Positions 33,625-42,807 of a DNA stretch of 64,000 nucleotides are shown piece by piece. The notes below the pieces were generated by a model. That model searched no databases, had not been told where the DNA came from, and was given only the letters and a program-made list of their open reading frames with translations. The stretch's first letter is position 1; each line of letters begins with the position of its first letter. Source of the stretch: Lachnospiraceae bacterium KGMB03038 (GTDB lineage Bacteria; Bacillota; Clostridia; Lachnospirales; Lachnospiraceae); the NCBI GenBank assembly GCA_007361935.1, contig CP041667.1:310001-374000 (forward strand), written 5' to 3'. A program made the position numbers and the translations under genes.

Positions 33625-35106
33625 ATGTCAGAGCAATATATCATCAGTATCGATCAGAGCACACAAGGGACCAAGGCGCTTCTCTTCGATGAGAGCGGGA
33701 GCCTGATCCGGCGGACCGATAAGTCCCATGAGCAGATCGTCAATGAGAAAGGCTGGGTCTCCCATGACCCGGCCGAGATCTATCATAATACCATCGAGGT
33801 GGTCCGCCGTCTGGTGGAAGAGTCCGGGATTGAGAAAGACAAGATCGCCGGACTTGGCATCAGCAACCAGCGGGAGACCTCCCTTGCCTGGGATAAGGAG
33901 ACTGGGGAGCCGATCGGTCAGGCGATCGTATGGCAGTGCGCCCGCGCGGCAGATATCTGCGAGCGGGTGGAAAGCCAGGGGAAGGCGGAGCTGATCCGCC
34001 AGAAGACAGGGATGAACCTGTCGCCCTATTTCCCGGCTTCCAAGATCGCCTGGATCTTGGAAAATGTAGAAGGCGCGAAGGAGAAATCCGACAAAGGGCA
34101 GATCTGTCATGGAACCATCGACAGTTGGCTGATCTATAAGCTGACCGGCGGGAAAGAATATAAGAAGGATTACTCCAATGCCTCAAGAACCCAGCTTTTT
34201 AATATCTTTGACCTGAAGTGGGATGAAGAGATCTGCGGCTTATTTGGAATCGATCCGGCCAACATGGCAGAGGTCTGCGACTCGGATTCGGAGTTTGGCC
34301 GGACAGACTTTGAGGGCTTTCTGCCCAATAAGATCCCGATCCACGGGGTACTGGGAGATTCCCACGGGTCCCTGTTTGGGCAGGGGTGCCTCCGGCCTGG
34401 GATGATCAAGTCCACCTATGGGACAGGATCCTCGATCATGATGAACATAGGGGAGAAGCCGGTGTTGAGCACCCACGGCGTAGTGACCTCTCTTGCCTGG
34501 AGCATGGGGGGAAAGGTGAACTACGTGCTGGAAGGGAACCTGAACTATACAGGAGCGGTGATCACCTGGCTGAAAGATGACTTAAAGCTGATCCAGTCCC
34601 CGGGAGAGACGGAAGGGCTGGCAAGGGAAGCGGTACAGGATGACCAGCTGTATCTGATCCCAGCCTTCTCGGGCCTGGGAGCGCCGTACTGGGACAGCCA
34701 CGCCGCGGCGGCCATTGTAGGCATGACCCGTACCACGGGGAAAGCGGAAGTGGTACGAGCGGGAGTAGAATGCATCGCTTATCAGATCACGGATATCGTG
34801 AAGGCCATGAGCGAGGACGCGGGAGTAACGGTAGGAGAGCTGCGGGTAGACGGAGGCCCAACGAGGAACGGGTATCTGATGCAGTTCCAGAGCGACATCG
34901 CGGAGGCGGCGGTACAGGTGCCGGATTCCGAGGAATTATCAGGGATCGGTCCGGCGTATGCGGCCGGGATAGCTCTCGGAGTATGGGATGAGCATATCTT
35001 TGAGAAGCTGAAGCGGACGAAATATGAGCCTAAGATGGCGAAGGAAGAGCGGGATCACAAATACGCGGGATGGAAGCGGGCGGTCGCCGCTGTATTGAAA
35101 ATGTAA
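33625..35106 (+). CDS. FGGY-family carbohydrate kinase, glycerol-kinase-like
   Basis: The 493-residue protein begins IISIDQSTQGTKALLFDESG (phosphate 1) and has GISNQRETSLAWDKETGEPIGQAIVWQCARAADIC, close to glycerol kinase, but the GDQ of GlpK is GDSHGSLFGQGC here and WQDRR is WQCAR. ATP-site motifs YGTGSSIMMNIG and VDGGPTRNGYLMQFQSDIAEAAV are intact. The changed substrate pocket and the transketolase neighbours suggest another polyol or ketose. The start abuts the transketolase stop. Confidence 0.82.
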   Translation: MSEQYIISIDQSTQGTKALLFDESGSLIRRTDKSHEQIVNEKGWVSHDPAEIYHNTIEVVRRLVEESGIEKDKIAGLGISNQRETSLAWDKETGEPIGQAIVWQCARAADICERVESQGKAELIRQKTGMNLSPYFPASKIAWILENVEGAKEKSDKGQICHGTIDSWLIYKLTGGKEYKKDYSNASRTQLFNIFDLKWDEEICGLFGIDPANMAEVCDSDSEFGRTDFEGFLPNKIPIHGVLGDSHGSLFGQGCLRPGMIKSTYGTGSSIMMNIGEKPVLSTHGVVTSLAWSMGGKVNYVLEGNLNYTGAVITWLKDDLKLIQSPGETEGLAREAVQDDQLYLIPAFSGLGAPYWDSHAAAAIVGMTRTTGKAEVVRAGVECIAYQITDIVKAMSEDAGVTVGELRVDGGPTRNGYLMQFQSDIAEAAVQVPDSEELSGIGPAYAAGIALGVWDEHIFEKLKRTKYEPKMAKEERDHKYAGWKRAVAAVLKM

Positions 35107-35155
35107 ATGTGAAAGGATAAAACTCTGCGATTGGAATAAGACTGTTTTCGATTAC

Positions 35156-35184
35156 TTGACAGAAAAAAGACCATCAAGTACAAT
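35156..35184 (+). promoter_or_regulatory. promoter of the pucR gene
   Basis: TTGACA (35156-35161) and TACAAT (35179-35184) with a 17-base spacer. In the leader, AGCGCCGG and CCGGCGCT (35209-35230) form a stable hairpin without a T run, followed by about 60 bases before the start codon. Confidence 0.8.
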
Positions 35185-35289
35185 AAAACCATACATGAGG
35201 ACTCAGACAGCGCCGGTCTATGCCGGCGCTGAATTGCTAAAATGCTCGAGATATCTGAGCGTACGAAATACATTAGGGGGAATATATAG

Positions 35290-36909
35290 ATGACATTAAA
35301 AGAACTGCTGGAAAATGACGGAGTCAGCGGGCTGACAGTGCTGAACGAAAAAGCAGATCTTGATCGGACGGTGTCTACTATAGAATCTACAGAGACTCCG
35401 GATGTTTTTTCTTATGTGGATGCGAATTGCTTGATCCTAACAACAGCGATGATCTATAAAGATAATCAGCAATTGCTCTGTGACTTGATTGTCAGACTGA
35501 ATGCGCTTCCCTGCGCGGGGCTTGCCATTAAGATGGGGCGTTTTATCGATCGGCTTGATGAGAAAGTGATTGAAAAGGCGGATCAGTTAGGATTCCCGAT
35601 TATTATGATTCCCAGGGATGAGACGTTGGGAAAGATTTATCATCGCTTATTATCTTTGCTGTGGAATAATCAGAACAAGGGCCTTTTGGAGGCTTTGAAT
35701 ATCAAGCGGAAACTTTATAATCTAGTGATCAACGGGGCGACTTTGAAACGGATGCTGGGCAGTATCAACAGCAGTATTGGCAAGCATGTCCTGATCGCGG
35801 ATATGTTTGGAGAAATCTGCGGGAGAGGCGGTACTACCAAAGAAGAGGAAAAGACGGCGGTCAAGATCGTGCAGGAACTGAATCAGGAAGAGCGGAGCGT
35901 TCAGGGAAGCATCGTGAAAAATGAAGAAGGGCGTCAGATTATCGTCTATCCGATTAAATCCATCAGTGGGAGTACTCATTTCCTTTTGGTATTTGATGAT
36001 GAGAAACAAATGCCGGTATCTACATTTGTGTTGGAGGAGATCGTACTGCTTTTAGAGATTATCTTCTATAAAAATCTATTCAGCGCTTATAATGAGATAC
36101 AGCTTAGAGATAATTTCCTGAAGCGGATGATCAATGCGGAGGGAGAGGATCTGCCTTCCAACCAGATCATGACAGAGGGGAAAAGATATGGTTTAAAGAA
36201 CAGTGCCTGCTATACGATCATTATCGGTAAATATATTCATTTTGAAGCCTATCGCTTTAATGCGGTACAGTTTATGCAGCGGGAAGAAAAGTATATCTTG
36301 GGATATGAATATTTCAAAAAGAAAGTGCTGGAAAAATATGGGGACAGCATCGTATTTCTTGGTGATATCGATCATTGGCAGTATATACTCCTGCTTCAAG
36401 GGTCTTGTGAAGGGATTGAAAAAAAGCTTGAACATCTGGCGCAGAGTGCAGAAGAGGCAATGCAGGAAAAAATCGTATTTTCCATGGGAGACAAGATCTA
36501 TGACATTGCGTCCGCGCCCTTGTCTTATCGAGAAGTTAAGGAAAACCTGGACGGGTTAAACGAGAAAGAATTTACGGGCCACGTGCTGGAATATCGGTCG
36601 AAAAGCGCGCTGGATCTGCTCCGGGGGATTTCTAAAAACCAGAGCAGAAGCGTATGTGAACAACTTCTGGGAGAATTAGCTTTCCCGGAGGATCAGACAT
36701 TAGAAGAATTAAGGAACACGCTGAAAGTGTTCCTGGAATGTCAATGCAGTATCGCAGAGACATCTAACAGGCTTTATCTTCACCGCAATACTGTTCGTTA
36801 TCGGATCAAGAAATGTGAAAGTATATTGGGAAAAGAATTGAGCGATCCGGAATACTGTTTTGAACTTCAAGTTGGTCTTATCTTGTCAGAGACAGAAAAA
36901 GAAAAGTGA
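35290..36909 (+). CDS. pucR: PucR family transcriptional regulator (purine catabolism)
   Basis: The 539-residue protein has the N-terminal PucR domain (to about residue 125, MTLKELLENDGVSGLTVLNEKADLDRTVSTIE) and ends with the PucR helix-turn-helix CSIAETSNRLYLHRNTVRYRIKKCESILG. The middle resembles a GGDEF-like or CdaR regulatory region. PucR proteins respond to purine breakdown products such as allantoin. It is the likely regulator of the allantoin genes that begin 4.5 kb downstream, now separated from it by insertion sequences. Confidence 0.9.
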   Translation: MTLKELLENDGVSGLTVLNEKADLDRTVSTIESTETPDVFSYVDANCLILTTAMIYKDNQQLLCDLIVRLNALPCAGLAIKMGRFIDRLDEKVIEKADQLGFPIIMIPRDETLGKIYHRLLSLLWNNQNKGLLEALNIKRKLYNLVINGATLKRMLGSINSSIGKHVLIADMFGEICGRGGTTKEEEKTAVKIVQELNQEERSVQGSIVKNEEGRQIIVYPIKSISGSTHFLLVFDDEKQMPVSTFVLEEIVLLLEIIFYKNLFSAYNEIQLRDNFLKRMINAEGEDLPSNQIMTEGKRYGLKNSACYTIIIGKYIHFEAYRFNAVQFMQREEKYILGYEYFKKKVLEKYGDSIVFLGDIDHWQYILLLQGSCEGIEKKLEHLAQSAEEAMQEKIVFSMGDKIYDIASAPLSYREVKENLDGLNEKEFTGHVLEYRSKSALDLLRGISKNQSRSVCEQLLGELAFPEDQTLEELRNTLKVFLECQCSIAETSNRLYLHRNTVRYRIKKCESILGKELSDPEYCFELQVGLILSETEKEK

Positions 36910-37027
36910 TGATTTTGTCACTTCTGACAATTGAAAGGCAGACACGCAGATGTTATAATCATCTGGAAGATGACATTCGATAGGGGTATCGAAGCTCTTT
37001 TTCTGACAGTATTAAGGAGAGTAAGAT

Positions 37028-37909
37028 ATGACAGAAGATACAAAGATGATTATAAACGAATTGAAGATGATTTGCGGCAACATGGAAGGCTTGCAGACAG
37101 AGATGAAGGAAGTCCGGGCGGACATGGAAGAGCTGCGGACGGACGTCCGAGGCTTGCAGACAGAGATGAAGGAAGTCCGGGCGGACATAGAGGAACTGCG
37201 GACGGATGTCCAAGGCTTGCAGACAGAGATGAAGGAGGTCCGGGCGGACATGGAAGAGCTGCGGACGGACGTCCGAGGTTTGCAGACAGAGATGAAGGAA
37301 GTCCGGGCGGACATAGAGGAACTGCGGACGGACGTCCAAGGCTTGCAGACAGAGATGAAAGAGGTAAAGGCGGACATAGAGGAACTGCGGACGGACGTCC
37401 AAGGTTTGCGGACAGAGATGAAGGAGGTCCGGACAGACGTCCGAGGCTTGCAGACAGAGATGAAGGAAGTCCGGTCGGACATGGAAGAGCTGCGGACGGA
37501 CGTCCGAGGTTTGCAGACAGAGATGAAGGAAGTCCGGTCGGACATGGAAGAGCTGCGGACGGACGTCCGAGGTTTGCAGACAGAGATGAAGGAAGTCCGG
37601 TCGGACATGGAAGAGCTGCGGACGGACGTCCGAGGCTTGCAGACAGAGATGAAAGAGGTAAAGGCGGACGTCCGAGGTTTGCGGACAGAGATGAAAGAGG
37701 TCAAAGGAACGGTCCATGGAATAGAATTAAAACTTGAAAATGATACCGACAGAAGTATTGCGCTTGTTGCGGAGAATCATGTGGAATTGAACCGTAAGCT
37801 GGACAAAGTATTAGCAATGGAAAGTGAAAAAGAACTGCTTTCATTGAGACTGATTCGAGTAGAAAGTGATGTAGAGAAGATAAAAGCGAAATTAGCAGAA
37901 ACAGCATAA
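37028..37909 (+). CDS. coiled-coil protein of 21-residue repeats
   Basis: The 293-residue protein starts at ATG 37028 behind AAGGAG. Residues 22-231 consist of eight 21-residue units of the type LQTEMKEVRADMEELRTDVRG and three 14-residue units (LRTEMKEVRTDVRG and similar). Multiples of seven with hydrophobic a/d positions make a long, highly charged coiled coil. The last 60 residues are a different helix (LENDTDRSIALVAENHVELNRKLDKVLAMESEK). No signal peptide is seen. Function is unknown; a tethering, tail-tape or structural role is possible. Confidence 0.75.
   Translation: MTEDTKMIINELKMICGNMEGLQTEMKEVRADMEELRTDVRGLQTEMKEVRADIEELRTDVQGLQTEMKEVRADMEELRTDVRGLQTEMKEVRADIEELRTDVQGLQTEMKEVKADIEELRTDVQGLRTEMKEVRTDVRGLQTEMKEVRSDMEELRTDVRGLQTEMKEVRSDMEELRTDVRGLQTEMKEVRSDMEELRTDVRGLQTEMKEVKADVRGLRTEMKEVKGTVHGIELKLENDTDRSIALVAENHVELNRKLDKVLAMESEKELLSLRLIRVESDVEKIKAKLAETA
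37091..37720 (+). repeat. 63-bp tandem repeats within the coiled-coil gene
   Basis: Eight 63-bp and three 42-bp units with near-identical DNA, all multiples of 21 bp, so unit changes keep the frame. Four of the six frames remain open across the array. Confidence 0.85.
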
Positions 37910-38010
37910 GATGACAATATCAAAGGTTATCTGGATAATAAAAGGGGGTGTCGCAAAATCATCAAATTAGGTGATGGAGCGATACCCTCGCTCCATTTAA
38001 AGGAAAACGG

Positions 38011-39501
38011 GGGAGTATCCCAAAGTTTGTGTAAACCTTCAAACTGATGTAAGATAGACTTACCAGTTTGGAGGTTTATTTTATGGCAAGGAAAAAGGAT
38101 ACCCCACAAAAAGCAGCCCTTCGAGAAATGATGGGCAACTACATGAAAGAAAACAATGTTAAAGTCAAAGATGGGACAGATGTTAACTCTATCATGCGGG
38201 ACATGATGTCCATCATTCTGGAAGGTGTTCTGGACCAGGAGATGGACGAGGACTTAGGTTATTCTAAGTATGATTATCGTAACAAGGAAACGGATAATTC
38301 CAGAAATGGACATTCTCAGAAAACAATGCATACCAGCTATGGAGACATGGAAATCGACATCCCCAGGGACAGGAAAGGCGAGTTTGAACCGCAGATTGTC
38401 AAGAAATACCAGAATACTGTCACTCAGGACATGGAGGAAAAGATCATCTCTATGTATGCCAAAGGAATGACCACGAATGATATTGAAAGCCATATGCGTG
38501 AACTATACGACATCGAAATCTCTGACAGCACCATCAGCCGAATCACTGATAAGATCCTTCCCATTGTGAAAGAATGGCAGGAAAGGCCATTGGAAGAGAT
38601 TTATGCCGTGGTTTTCATGGACGCCATCCATTACCATGTGCGCAATGAAGGCCGGATTGTAAAACGTGCGGTTTATATCGCCATTGGGATTGACATGGAA
38701 GGACATAAAGACGTGCTTGGCATGTATGTGGGCCAAAACGAAAGCGCGAAATTCTGGCTTTCCATTTTGAACGGGCTAAGGAACCGCGGGGTAGAAGATA
38801 TCCTGATTGCATGTGTGGATGGGCTGACAGGATTTCCTCAGGCAATTGAGGCGGTATTTCCCCAGACAGAAATCCAGCAATGCATCATTCATCAGATTCG
38901 GAATACAACGAAGTTCGTTTCCTATAAGGAACTCAAGCCCCTGATGGCTGATCTGAAACGTGTATATGCGGCTCCAACAGAAGAAATCGCATTAGCAGAG
39001 CTGGACAGCTTTGATGACAAATGGAGCGGAAAATACCCGAAAATAGCGAAATCCTGGAAAGATAACTGGGTGAATCTTTCGACTTATTTTAAGTACCCGG
39101 AAGCGGTCCGCTGTCTGATCTATACTACCAATGCAATTGAGGGATTTAATCGCCAGCTCCGGAAAGTCACAAAATCCAAGACAGTGTTTCCTTCCGATGA
39201 GAGCCTTTTAAAAATGCTGTATTTGGCCATGATGGATATCACGAAAAAATGGACAGGCCACCGACAGGATTGGGGACAGATCCATTCGCAGCTGGAGATA
39301 TTTTTTGAAGAACGATTATCTGGATTATAAGCCGTTTCTGTGGTCAAGCAGGGCTGGCCAAGCCAGCTCTGCTTGACATGTCTGGAAACTGCATTATAAT
39401 ACAAGCAGGGGCAGGACCTCAAAAAATCGGCTCTGCCCAAAGTAACTAATAACATATCTTATATCAGTTTTTTTAGTTTACACAAAACTTGAAACGGTCT
39501 C
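38011..39501 (+). mobile_element. IS256-type insertion sequence nested in IS1182 copy 1
   Basis: The element is 1491 bp. The target duplication GAAAACGG is present on both sides (38003-38010 and 39502-39509), as expected for IS256 family elements. The ends are imperfect inverted repeats sharing TTTGTGTAAAC and further in ACTGATxTAAGATA. Copy 2 of IS1182 shows the uninterrupted target with one GAAAACGG. Confidence 0.9.
38083..39330 (+). CDS. IS256 family (mutator-type) transposase
   Basis: The start is ATG 38083, nine bases after GGAGG. The 415-residue protein has the DDE catalytic core: D in VVFMDAIHYHVRNEG, D in CVDGLTGFPQAI and E in YTTNAIEGFNRQLRK, with the N-terminal MREGxx-like helix bundle and HxxRN segment (CIIHQIRNTTKFV) typical of mutator transposases. 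It appears intact. Confidence 0.93.
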   Translation: MARKKDTPQKAALREMMGNYMKENNVKVKDGTDVNSIMRDMMSIILEGVLDQEMDEDLGYSKYDYRNKETDNSRNGHSQKTMHTSYGDMEIDIPRDRKGEFEPQIVKKYQNTVTQDMEEKIISMYAKGMTTNDIESHMRELYDIEISDSTISRITDKILPIVKEWQERPLEEIYAVVFMDAIHYHVRNEGRIVKRAVYIAIGIDMEGHKDVLGMYVGQNESAKFWLSILNGLRNRGVEDILIACVDGLTGFPQAIEAVFPQTEIQQCIIHQIRNTTKFVSYKELKPLMADLKRVYAAPTEEIALAELDSFDDKWSGKYPKIAKSWKDNWVNLSTYFKYPEAVRCLIYTTNAIEGFNRQLRKVTKSKTVFPSDESLLKMLYLAMMDITKKWTGHRQDWGQIHSQLEIFFEERLSGL

Positions 39502-39585
39502 GAAAACGGAAGTGATTCCACTTTGTTCTGTGGATTACTTCCGTTTTTGAGCATACTTTAATAAAGCTGCTTAGTTTCTGTTTGA

Positions 39586-41193
39586 TTAAGCAGATTTCTT
39601 CACTGGAAACAGATGGTTTCCGGTTCGGTCATTTTGTATTTTAGCGTGAAGTTTGTTGAGATTATAGCCCATACTCAATAAAAGAATCTCCAGTTTTACT
39701 TTGGTTTTTCCACGGAGTAAAAATCTTTGAAATTCATAGTCGTTTTTCAGGGCTCCAAATGCTCCCTCCACCTGGATCGAACGGTTCATCCGGTATAGGA
39801 GCCCGGTTTCGCTCAGGATGTTTTCATAGGATTCCTGTCGTTTCTCCAAAAAGCTTTTGGATACATACAGCCGTTTGTTCCCTTTTGCTTTTGTACATTT
39901 CTCTTTATAAGGACAGTCCGTACAATCTTCGCATTCGTAGACGGTGACTTCGGATTCATAGCCACTTTTACTTGTCTGCTTTTTCAGGAAAATCGGCCGC
40001 AGTTTCTTCCCGGCATGACACGTATAGGTATCTGTCCTTTCATCATAACCCATGTTCTCACGTTTACTGATATCCTTTTTAAAACTCCTCTTTTTCCATT
40101 TCTCATACGTTTGCGGTTTGATATAGGGCTTTTGTTTCTGGTCTCTCAGATAGCTGTATCCTTCTTCACTTTCATATCCTGAATCTGCCGTCACGCTTGG
40201 ATAACGGAATCCCAGTTTTTCTTCCATTCTCTTTAAAAAAGGGACCAGCGTCCATACATCATTCCGATCCTGAAAAATATCTGTCGCGACAATATATTCG
40301 CTGTCCACTGCGATCTGTACGTTATATCCCGGCTTCAACTGGGCATTCCGCATATGGTCATCCTTCATATGCATGAATGTGGCGTCCGGATCCGTCTTAC
40401 AATAATTATTCCGTCCCCGGAAGCTGGCTGTATGCCAGTCGTAGATGGTCTGCCGTTCCAGAAAACGTTGGAACAGTTCCAGATATTTCTGGTTCCGGCT
40501 TTTCCGTTTCCCTCTTCCATGGACAAAAACGGTATGCTGTTCTTTACAACTCTGTTCCAGAAACCGACAGATCTTCTGAAGATCCTGTGTTCTTGTTCCT
40601 TCCGTTACAGAAAAACTCTGTAGATACTCCTGGTTCAGAAGAGCTACGGCTTCCTGTACTTTCTGGAACATTTTTGTTTCCCATTTCCCTACGGATTTTT
40701 TCCAGACAAAGGTATATTTGTTTGCGCATGCCTCCAGCTTTGTCCCATCAATAAAAACGGTTTCCTTCGACAGCTCGCCCGCATTTTTCAGTCTCTTTAC
40801 CATTTGATAGAAGAGATCTTCACAGGCATCCGCCAGGAATCCGGTACGGAAACGTGCGATCGTGCTGTGGTCAGGTGCTTTCTGCCCGGCGAGCAGCCAC
40901 ATAAAGTTGATATCTCGTCTGCATGCGGTTTCAATTTTTCTGGATGAATAAATGTTCTGGGAATACGCATAGGTCAGGATCTTGAACATGGTCTTAGGAT
41001 CCACTGCCGGATTTCTGCCTTTGGCAGAGTAAGCCTGATACAGCAAGCTGTAATCCAATCCCTCCAATTCGTGGCTCAGCAGTCGGACAGAATCATCATC
41101 AGGAACCAAACCTTCCAAATTTAATGGCAAAACCAGTTGATAAGGTTCGCCGAATTCGGTATAATTTTTATGGTATTTTTGGTTAGTAGGCAT
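39586..41193 (-). CDS. IS1182 family transposase, copy 1
   Basis: The 535-residue transposase is intact. It has an N-terminal DUF772-type domain (PTNQKYHKNYTEFGEPYQLVLPLNLEGLVPDDDSVRLL), the DDE segments around FIDGTKLEACANKYTF and VTADSGYESEEGYSYL, a Cys-rich insert CEDCTDCPYKEKC, and a conserved E in VEGAFGALKNDYEFQRF. The protein is identical to copy 2 at 51571-53178. The IS256 insertion lies beyond its 3' end and does not disrupt it. Confidence 0.93.
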   Translation of the reverse strand: MPTNQKYHKNYTEFGEPYQLVLPLNLEGLVPDDDSVRLLSHELEGLDYSLLYQAYSAKGRNPAVDPKTMFKILTYAYSQNIYSSRKIETACRRDINFMWLLAGQKAPDHSTIARFRTGFLADACEDLFYQMVKRLKNAGELSKETVFIDGTKLEACANKYTFVWKKSVGKWETKMFQKVQEAVALLNQEYLQSFSVTEGTRTQDLQKICRFLEQSCKEQHTVFVHGRGKRKSRNQKYLELFQRFLERQTIYDWHTASFRGRNNYCKTDPDATFMHMKDDHMRNAQLKPGYNVQIAVDSEYIVATDIFQDRNDVWTLVPFLKRMEEKLGFRYPSVTADSGYESEEGYSYLRDQKQKPYIKPQTYEKWKKRSFKKDISKRENMGYDERTDTYTCHAGKKLRPIFLKKQTSKSGYESEVTVYECEDCTDCPYKEKCTKAKGNKRLYVSKSFLEKRQESYENILSETGLLYRMNRSIQVEGAFGALKNDYEFQRFLLRGKTKVKLEILLLSMGYNLNKLHAKIQNDRTGNHLFPVKKSA

Positions 41194-41253
41194 ATCTAAT
41201 TATACCATGGATTACGGACTCTTCGGGGTCCGTTTTCTGTTTTTGGATATGAA

Positions 41254-41303
41254 AAAGGAGCGTTGCTCCATAGATGATTACTCATCTATTTTGCAACGCT
41301 CCC
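41254..41303. terminator. hairpin at the upstream end of IS1182 copy 1
   Basis: GGAGCGTTGC pairs with GCAACGCTCC, enclosing ATAGATGA and TCATCTAT. T runs lie on both sides, so it can terminate transcription entering or leaving the element. The same structure is at 51461-51511 in copy 2. Confidence 0.75.
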
Positions 41304-41423
41304 TTTTATTATAAAACACACTATCCTATACTATACCATTCAGTGTTTGTAATATCATTAGCTAAATGCAACAACAAAAAAAATCAGATTGTAGAAGTTG
41401 AACAATGTATTTAATAGAAAATT

Positions 41424-41439
41424 CCTATAAGATTATAGG
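41424..41439. promoter_or_regulatory. palindrome CCTATAA-GA-TTATAGG upstream of the allC-type gene
   Basis: A perfect 7-bp inverted repeat 54 bases before the start codon, in an otherwise AT-rich 190-base region between the IS end and the gene. TTGTAG and TAATAG 17 bases apart just upstream could be a weak promoter. It may be an operator; no second copy was found in the window. Confidence 0.4.
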
Positions 41440-41492
41440 CATAGAGAACGTTATAAAAATAACAATGTGGTGAAAGGGGCGGAAAATTAGGG

Positions 41493-42731
41493 ATGAAAGT
41501 AGATGTAGAAAAGCTTGTTTCACGGATTGAAGAAATCTATGCCTGCGGCGTCAGAGAGGACGGAAGCCACACAAGGATGGCATATTCTGATGAAGATGTG
41601 AAAGCAAGAAAGCTCTTTACAAGCTACGCAAGAAATCTGGGGATGCAGACCCGTATGGATGAGGCAGGTAATCTGATCCTGCGGATGGAAGGACGAAACG
41701 AGAATCTGCCGGCGATCCAGATGGGGTCTCACTTGGATACCGTACCTGACGGAGGAAAATACGATGGGGTCTTGGGCTGCCTGGCCGGGCTTGGTGTCTG
41801 TGAAGCCTATATCGAAGCGGGAGAGAAGTCAGAGCATCCCATGGAAGTGATTGTTTTTACGGATGAAGAAGGTTTCCGTTTTGGGAAGGGGCTTTTAGGA
41901 AGCAGCGCGATCTGCGGGCAGGATCCGGATGTGTATGAATCAGAAACAGATATCTACGGCAACCTGCGAAGCGAAGTTATGAAAAGCTACGGGATCAAGT
42001 GCAAAGAGATCGGGAAAGCAAGAAGAAATCCCAAAGATGTGCGCTGTTTTATTGAACTGCATATTGAACAGGGCGCCGCATTGGACAGAAGAGAAATCCC
42101 GATCGGTGTAGTGACATCGATCGCTGGAGTAAGCCGTTACGATATTACGGTCAAAGGAGAGGCGAATCATGCGGGAAGCACCGCTATGGCAGACCGCAAA
42201 GACGCTTTGGTCGCGGCGGCCTCATTTATAAGCCGCGTTCCCGAGATTACGAAGGAATGGGGAAATGAATTTACAGTAGCGACGGTGGGAACTATAAAAG
42301 TAACGCCGCACTCTGTTAATGTGATTCCCGGCACCTGCAGTTTCAGCCTGGAGATCCGCGATCAAAAAGAAGAGGTGATCCGGACGATCGAGACAAAGCT
42401 AAGAAAGTGTTTGGAAGAAATCTGTAAAGAGTCTGGAGAAGAATATACGTTTGAGCAGACTTCCTATCACGCGCCGGCTCCTATGACGGGCTGGGTTAAG
42501 GAAAATATTGAGAAAGCGGTACAGGAATTGGGATATCCGCATATGGATCTGCCAAGCGGCGCGTTTCATGATTCCCTGATCATGAGTTCCGTATTCCCTA
42601 CGGGGATGATCTTTGTGCCGAGCGTGAATGGTATCAGCCATTCCCGATATGAGCTGACACGGACGGAGGATATCGAGATGGGCTGCAATGTACTGCTGAA
42701 AGCAGTCCAGAATATAGACAAGATGAAATAA
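41493..42731 (+). CDS. allC: M20-family allantoate amidohydrolase-type enzyme
   Basis: The 412-residue protein has the di-metal M20 layout: GSHLDTVPDGGKYDGVLG (His, Asp), FTDEEGFRFG (Glu-Glu), ELHIEQGAALD (His), the lid-domain motif ANHAGSTAM, and HDSLIMSSVFPTGMIFVPSVNGISHSRYE with the last His ligand. This group includes allantoate amidohydrolase, ureidoglycolate amidohydrolase and N-carbamoyl amino acid hydrolases. The surrounding allantoin genes favour allantoate, giving ureidoglycine, ammonia and CO2. A paralogue starts at 63464. Confidence 0.8.
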   Translation: MKVDVEKLVSRIEEIYACGVREDGSHTRMAYSDEDVKARKLFTSYARNLGMQTRMDEAGNLILRMEGRNENLPAIQMGSHLDTVPDGGKYDGVLGCLAGLGVCEAYIEAGEKSEHPMEVIVFTDEEGFRFGKGLLGSSAICGQDPDVYESETDIYGNLRSEVMKSYGIKCKEIGKARRNPKDVRCFIELHIEQGAALDRREIPIGVVTSIAGVSRYDITVKGEANHAGSTAMADRKDALVAAASFISRVPEITKEWGNEFTVATVGTIKVTPHSVNVIPGTCSFSLEIRDQKEEVIRTIETKLRKCLEEICKESGEEYTFEQTSYHAPAPMTGWVKENIEKAVQELGYPHMDLPSGAFHDSLIMSSVFPTGMIFVPSVNGISHSRYELTRTEDIEMGCNVLLKAVQNIDKMK

Positions 42732-42807
42732 TTGGGGTTTTTTATGGCGGCATAAAACGGAGCGCCATGGAAATAGGAATGTATCATCAGTGAAAGGAGA
42801 AGGAAAG

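Larger units (their letters stand above)
37944..41303 (-). mobile_element. IS1182-type element, copy 1, interrupted by an IS256-type element
   Basis: The ends are GGGGGTGTCGCAAAAT at 37944 and the inverse of GGGAGCGTTGCAAAAT at 41303. Without the inserted IS256 (1491 bp) and its 8-bp target duplication the element is 1861 bp, exactly the length of copy 2. The flanks ATAATAAAA and TTTTATTAT form a perfect palindrome split in the middle, with no conventional target duplication. It encodes the transposase at 39586-41193. Confidence 0.88.

Noticed and set aside
30964..35106. Glycerol uptake operon (glpF-glpK) reading
   Set aside because: The channel lacks the GlpF Asp after NPAR, a terminator separates it from the kinase, and the kinase lacks the GDQ motif.
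37091..37720. CRISPR-like regular repeats
   Set aside because: Units are contiguous coding repeats without unique spacers and without cas genes nearby.
36931..37737. A second long plus-strand frame rich in Arg/Asp/Gly (LADRDEGSPGGH repeats) and two long minus-strand frames over the coiled-coil repeat array
   Set aside because: They lack a good ribosome site and exist because the repeat unit contains no stop in several frames; the 37028 frame gives heptads and has AAGGAG.
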